Part shown: positions 38,801 through 41,421 of the stretch, one piece after another
Numbering within the stretch: the first letter of the stretch is position 1
Layout of the letters: every line of letters begins with the position of its first letter
NCBI GenBank assembly: GCA_022360875.1
Contig: JAKSBZ010000020.1
Span: 1 to 41,421, forward strand
Length of the DNA: 41,421 nt
Direction of reading: 5' to 3'
From: Cytophagales bacterium
GTDB lineage: Bacteria > Bacteroidota > Bacteroidia > Cytophagales > Cyclobacteriaceae
Program-made: the position numbers and the translations under genes
Notes under the pieces: generated by a model
Databases searched by the model: none
What the model saw: the letters and a program-made list of their open reading frames with translations, nothing else
Told to the model about the DNA's origin: nothing

Positions 38801-41421
38801 ACAGCCGATATTCCGCATTTTCCAGACTGTTCTCCACAATCACCCACTGCGTCTCGGCACGGTCGCAGTCCACTTCATTTGCCAGAGCGATAGCTGGCAC
38901 AGGATTCAGCCGCACGTCAAACTCGCCGATTTTCGTTTCGCAGGCTTCAGTTCTGTCCCGCTTTGCCCACAGTGTGAAAGTGCGAACGCCGGCGCCCAAA
39001 TGCTTGGTGTCTACATCAAATTTTGCATACTCATTATCGTAATTCGTACTCGTGTCTGTTGCATCAAGAATCCAGTAGCTCGTACTATCCTCAGGAGCGA
39101 AAACAGCACTGAAGCCGGACGCCACACAGGTAGATTTCGGCGGAGTGAAACCATACTTGTTTTCCTTTGGCCATTTCGCCGGCCTCTCAAGCACCTCAAC
39201 GGCTGCTGAATTGTTCAGATAATACGGCCCGCAATTGCTGGCGGCTCCCGAGCCTGCTCGAGGGAAGCTTACTCTTACGAACACATTGTGTGTTCCCACA
39301 GGCAGCACGTCCTTAAGCGGAAGCTCAAGATTCTCAACGGCCTCATCAGCCGTCACTGTAACCGGATCAGAAAGCACAAGGTCGTCTTTATCCACCAACT
39401 GGTAAACAAAATTCTCCTGAGGCTTGCTAACTGTCACCTGGGCGGTTTCGCCCTCACAGACTTTGTTGCCATTCACGGTCAGGTTATGCTTCGGCCCTTT
39501 CAGTACTTCCACCTTGCCGCTAAATACCTCCCCGCAGTCTGAAACGGCATTCGTTCTCTTTGCCGAAACTTTAACCTCTGTTTCTCCCTCGGCAAACCGG
39601 TAATCCGAAGCAGGAACGACAAACACCCAATCATAACCTTTCGTTTCAAGATTGCCGACCTTAATGCCGGTTATGCCCGCCAATTCTGCCGGCGTCTCCA
39701 GCGAATAAGTTACGCCATCCTGTATGTCTTTTACGACTATCGACACTTCATTATCGGTAGTGCACACCGGATTCGTTTCAATCGTCTTTTTCTCCGGAAC
39801 CGACCAGGCCTTCACGACAACATACGCGGTGCTTTCGCAGGATTCATCAGGATTCGTTAGATCGGTTCGCCAGGCTGTTAATTCAAAATCGTTGGCTCCG
39901 TTTTCAAGATTTTTCTGATTCAACACAAATTCAAGCGGATCAGACGGAGAAGCCGGCAATGCCGGAAGAACCGTGCTGTCATCTTTCTTATTCACCAATT
40001 TGTAAGCAACCCCTTTTTCCGGACTATGGACAATGAACATGAAGCAGTTTTCTGTATCCAGTTTGCAGTAGCCGTCCCGAACTTCCCTGTTCAAATCTTT
40101 TTTACTGATTTTTGGCTTAGGATTTTCTGTCTCCAGTTTGCAATAGCCGTCCAGAACTTCCCAGTTCAAATCTTTTTTACTGATTTTTGGCTTAGGAAGA
40201 ACTGTCAGTTTTGCCTTGTTACTAAATTCATACGGACCGCATCCTTCCGAAATTTCCGCTTTCACGGTCAGCTCATAGGTTCCAGGCTTGCTTCTCCAGG
40301 CATTTGGTACCGTATAGCTTACTGTCAGCTCTTTTGACACCGCGCTCAGTTGCTCGCCCAGTTTCTCTCCGCCATTATACACAGAATAGGTAATGTCTTT
40401 TTCCGGGTTTTCAATAAGCAACTGTGCCTTTTTCGCTCCTGCACACACTTTTACTTCGTCGAATTGCTGGCTCAAGTCACCCGGGGCCTTCTTCGTGCTA
40501 AGGGTAAAAACCTTTTCACTCACACAGCCCGTATCCGTGTTTTTGGCCACAATACGGAAATTGATTTTTTCCTTTTCCAGCCATTTTGCCGGAATTACAA
40601 ATGATGCTATGCCAGGTTCTATGTTCACACCCGTTACAAACTCCCATTTCGAACCGCTATCACATTGGAGTGTGTAATGTGTGTTGCTCTCTGGTTCAAA
40701 AGTATACTCCGGGCTGTCGGCTCCCCAGCAGACTGCAGACGGTTCTGGCTTAAACCTAATCTCAGGCAAACCATTCACCGTCACTCGAACCTGAGGATCC
40801 ATCACACGCTCGCAGTTCGGAGCTTCTTTATCCCGAGCCACCCAGCGCAGAAAATACTCGCCTGGGGTTTTAAAGTCCTCAAACTTCAACTGAACGCTGT
40901 ATTCCTTCTTCTTCTTGTCAGACGCAACAAATACGGAAACCGGTTTTTGATCAGAATCTGCATCTTTAACCAGATAATACTCGGTATTTTCCTCCGCGTT
41001 TCTTACTGTCATAATCATCGGTGACTTAGGGTCCGACGGCTGATGGCAGAACGAAGGAGCCATATCATACGACACTGCCTTCGGCAATTCCTTCACCTGC
41101 ACGGCCACCGTCTTTTTCATCCAGTACAGGCAATTTTTGTTGCTTCCGGCCACCACGCGCAACGTGTGATCGCCAGTACCCAGCTTGCCGCCTGGTACGG
41201 TAAGCACCAAGTCCGAACCGGTGCCCTTTGAGGCCGCAGCATTTTCCTTCTGCAGGCTTTCGCCATTCTCATCATTGCCCTTCACAACTTTATAAGCCAT
41301 GCCCTGCTGCGAATTTTTCACCGTGATTGCAAGATCATTGCCTTCGCACACAGCCGCAGGGGCTTCAATAAGCAGATCGAGCTGCGGCACCGGCGTTACT
41401 GCCAATTTGAATTCAAAAGTC
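32862..41421 (-). CDS. giant Ig-like repeat surface protein with type IX sorting domain (5' end outside window)
   Basis: The frame is open to the right edge (TFEFKLAV... before the first internal TTG), so the true start lies beyond 41421. 2,852 residues are visible. About 26 tandem modules of ~90-100 residues each begin with a Cys-containing strand (for example VCEGNDLAI, ICAGETFSI, FCDGEQAKV) and usually hold a second Cys near the end, typical of disulfide-bonded Ig-like folds. They are followed by an HYR domain (about 33450-33694) and a cadherin/Ig-like domain (about 33150-33435). The C-terminal gliding-motility-associated domain (IIPNTFTPNGDGTNDYF, then GGTYFYIID; 32865-33146) is a type B signal for the type IX secretion system. 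Predicted role: surface adhesin or gliding-type protein. Exact partners are not in the window. Confidence 0.88.
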   Translation of the reverse strand, partial: TFEFKLAVTPVPQLDLLIEAPAAVCEGNDLAITVKNSQQGMAYKVVKGNDENGESLQKENAAASKGTGSDLVLTVPGGKLGTGDHTLRVVAGSNKNCLYWMKKTVAVQVKELPKAVSYDMAPSFCHQPSDPKSPMIMTVRNAEENTEYYLVKDADSDQKPVSVFVASDKKKKEYSVQLKFEDFKTPGEYFLRWVARDKEAPNCERVMDPQVRVTVNGLPEIRFKPEPSAVCWGADSPEYTFEPESNTHYTLQCDSGSKWEFVTGVNIEPGIASFVIPAKWLEKEKINFRIVAKNTDTGCVSEKVFTLSTKKAPGDLSQQFDEVKVCAGAKKAQLLIENPEKDITYSVYNGGEKLGEQLSAVSKELTVSYTVPNAWRSKPGTYELTVKAEISEGCGPYEFSNKAKLTVLPKPKISKKDLNWEVLDGYCKLETENPKPKISKKDLNREVRDGYCKLDTENCFMFIVHSPEKGVAYKLVNKKDDSTVLPALPASPSDPLEFVLNQKNLENGANDFELTAWRTDLTNPDESCESTAYVVVKAWSVPEKKTIETNPVCTTDNEVSIVVKDIQDGVTYSLETPAELAGITGIKVGNLETKGYDWVFVVPASDYRFAEGETEVKVSAKRTNAVSDCGEVFSGKVEVLKGPKHNLTVNGNKVCEGETAQVTVSKPQENFVYQLVDKDDLVLSDPVTVTADEAVENLELPLKDVLPVGTHNVFVRVSFPRAGSGAASNCGPYYLNNSAAVEVLERPAKWPKENKYGFTPPKSTCVASGFSAVFAPEDSTSYWILDATDTSTNYDNEYAKFDVDTKHLGAGVRTFTLWAKRDRTEACETKIGEFDVRLNPVPAIALANEVDCDRAETQWVIVENSLENAEYRLFDPSDNEIGAVQQGNGKNLRFEVTNSQITGKGKFKMTLQSDYFCPKDTVFELSPVETPDLSLKVSPETQKVCEDGTVEIVIENAEIDVTYALKIKSGKLILVDSVKQKGANRSLYFSLQQPEIKAGVNALEVQAKIGECYSYAMDAGVKVEVIKKPDNSKTVLPKGICAGETFSITIEKSKKGISYEAFAGDKSLGTAAGNDGTVTIENVSTEGLKSPVTVSVVAKNADAPHCSETLEDIGVLKIHALPSGGRFETAVFCVGENAAVKVLAPNKGSVYQLADAGGKLLGTAVEALNESDALTLTLDGSLVKTTESIFQVLEINTNKCSAFVAELKIKGRARPDKKLALAVGSPLCLGNENLTAVFTIQKTEKDITYHIVSDDAKLDNLKSKEISGNGGELDISFALPAGLAAGDYTFRYKAVYNGKCGEVSENTAVLKLISSDFPEKAAIPEKICENGELEIVVENARKGIAYKLYEGATNLLDSVMNNGASKITLTVDANKLSKPEALLVVKAHNPICDNEKEIVSGNITVNAIPDLSFKSEVHPFCDGEQAKVRISGASAGTLFSLLYVGENGKETELKAVPVSAEMVKDGFEISVKPKYLEDGINNFNIKVKSQNNCGDPKTTALQILKGEDEPNNAFELIPEKAEVCELEETVNLTVKPAQLGYNYTVVTEKGKLLTNPIKTEKEDSLVLQVPVDSLQYGENTLEVRVQYEDACYKMSKKSAKVRVNSRIAKAGEVVAFPNALCEGSIVFISLDNRQKDAEYSLWNITQNKAIDAAKLVGKKDVNFSFKDSEIESGDSIQVRAASGCGDCVIAKAPVVVNPSANNDWKAEQLPACEGDEAKVRISNPEVGAKYLLLDETGTVQVSDIVEAVDVSAFNLTVPSGVVKLEEKEFVLKVITAHGCELTRKLKLKASKRPRTDLSYSIKEICDPETSTIVTVSNPEAGMNYYVIDSKSGAALSKEVNAPDGKALSFSISVGAYKAGKYKLRLVARVPGACESHADAEQTLWVKPNLKKENEEVAETEVCKDDDAVVKVKNTRAGFYYGAYLDKIDELVLVSGEVKGTGGTIDLNIPAAQLIFNSHNAVNEFIVKAIDKAALECNEAVVGTAKVKVIDPELNEVQLGASGACQGEGGAIIVLNPEEGVVYEVLDKDENSVAGIDKQTASSDESFSFALGADLLPNLTNSFKVRAVKKTKCGDKEVVANVTVTMRPKPNASIGLSVSQPEVCKEQQSVEFVFSGTEADLTYTIKDKSNNKELAVVSGTGERLAYDLDISGLSVGAHELETVARYGANCETVMSDVVSLTIWPIPELANETLYLPEEICINEAFEIKIAGSQAGMIYTALDYAGNVLGKPMQGLGTADTLRIGVAAVALPAGKNEIRVQTVMDPDKGCTPAQLPIDYMQVNALPTLDGLKIVPGKACLGYDTSVKLENAVKGWTYQLVQIASGVQTPVGDPKIADSSGKLELAVEGQYITGEKQDFLIRVTNGSGCGYVGTRPVTVTGLQKPATDFALQAIPVCEGTEAIVLTVQKAQQGIQYRVLSKKGDMPLSDWKDGYGKELQITLTNLGGKLWEPGNSPGSYPVYVEARYPEACTVRSEKTADIVVEPNPDRDIAFELDQETCGAEDAVIFIAEPQEGVTYEVYKQGQDLPVVSAVASYESLELKIPAENFAVESFFKIKAKMGEQNCRVDVSKWVSIRQIADEEAPTYTQKPIDRHLVLDEGETEMSVNWAEPIFKDNCSVKEVVKTHEPGSSFKPGETTVTYTAADWSGNKVSLSFVIHIIKAGEQTGEPPVLRDDLVSVVLGRTKTIFPLANDYDIDNDLDTASFRILERVPQGRMEVDLENHSLIYEANQEEKGTVIIRYQLCDKQAHCGEAKVIVRVLEEGEIIIPNTFTPNGDGTNDYFIIDGILEFPDNVLKVYNRGGVKVFEAKGYRNDWEGTNETGMGIGKDLPGGTYFYIIDKGNGDTPETGYVYIER
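40048..40197 (-). repeat. 75-bp tandem duplication in the giant surface protein gene
   Basis: Two adjacent 75-bp copies (40048-40122 and 40123-40197) differ at a few positions. They encode a doubled 25-residue segment (KPKISKKDLN...DGYCKLxTEN) at a module boundary, including the module's first Cys. The duplication keeps the frame and adds an unpaired cysteine. Confidence 0.85.

Overview
The window reads as chromosomal DNA from a Bacteroidota bacterium, most likely a Cytophagales-type marine lineage. Evidence: a giant cell-surface protein with a C-terminal type IX secretion (gliding-motility type) sorting domain; Bat-type VWA and TPR proteins; a PTPS/GTP cyclohydrolase pair; a YwqK-like MORN protein; poor Shine-Dalgarno sites; and promoters of the Bacteroidota form TTTG-N20-TAnnTTTG, seen clearly before the tRNA pair. 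The genus cannot be fixed from sequence alone.

Layout. 1-370: tail of a possible + strand gene and two back-to-back terminators. 370-5814 (-): part of a respiratory complex I operon in the unusual order nuoI-J-H-K-L, with no nuoM/N after it and no nuoA-G before it; NuoI has a 34-residue-repeat basic tail. 6188-10461 (+): a DUF218 (YdcF/ElyC-like) membrane protein and a SWIM-SNF2 helicase. 10661-17583 (+): an accessory block of three tandem ~500-residue paralogs with a shared upstream element, followed by an unrelated 658-residue protein. A fourth, divergent paralog lies at 30079-31587 (-). All five proteins carry a short N-terminal signature, [P/L]-hydrophobic-Q-x-[K/Y]-F. The four paralogs look like the HopA1 effector-type fold. 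My best reading is a set of delivered effectors, possibly cargo of an extracellular contractile injection system (eCIS). This is the part of the window most likely to be a poorly described system.

17670-18794 (-): two small secreted TPR-like paralogs. 19074-20255 (-): acetyl-CoA acetyltransferase. 20449-22407 (-): a BatB/BatC pair without the rest of a Bat operon. 22715-22884 (+): tRNA-Ser(GCT) and tRNA-Pro(TGG) with promoter and terminator. 23133-26668 (+): VOC protein, royal-jelly-family lipoprotein and an aconitase, closely spaced. 26904-27996 (-): PTPS-II-type pterin synthase overlapping folE, consistent with tetrahydrobiopterin synthesis. 28275-29949 (+): MORN-repeat protein, a possible ~145-nt small transcript, and msrA. 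31747-41421 (-): a small conserved-looking hypothetical protein, a 253-residue exported protein, and the C-terminal 2,852 residues of a giant Ig-like repeat protein running off the right edge.

All family assignments come from reading motifs by eye; no database search was possible. Several start codons were moved from the longest reading frame because of overlaps, promoters or alignment between paralogs.
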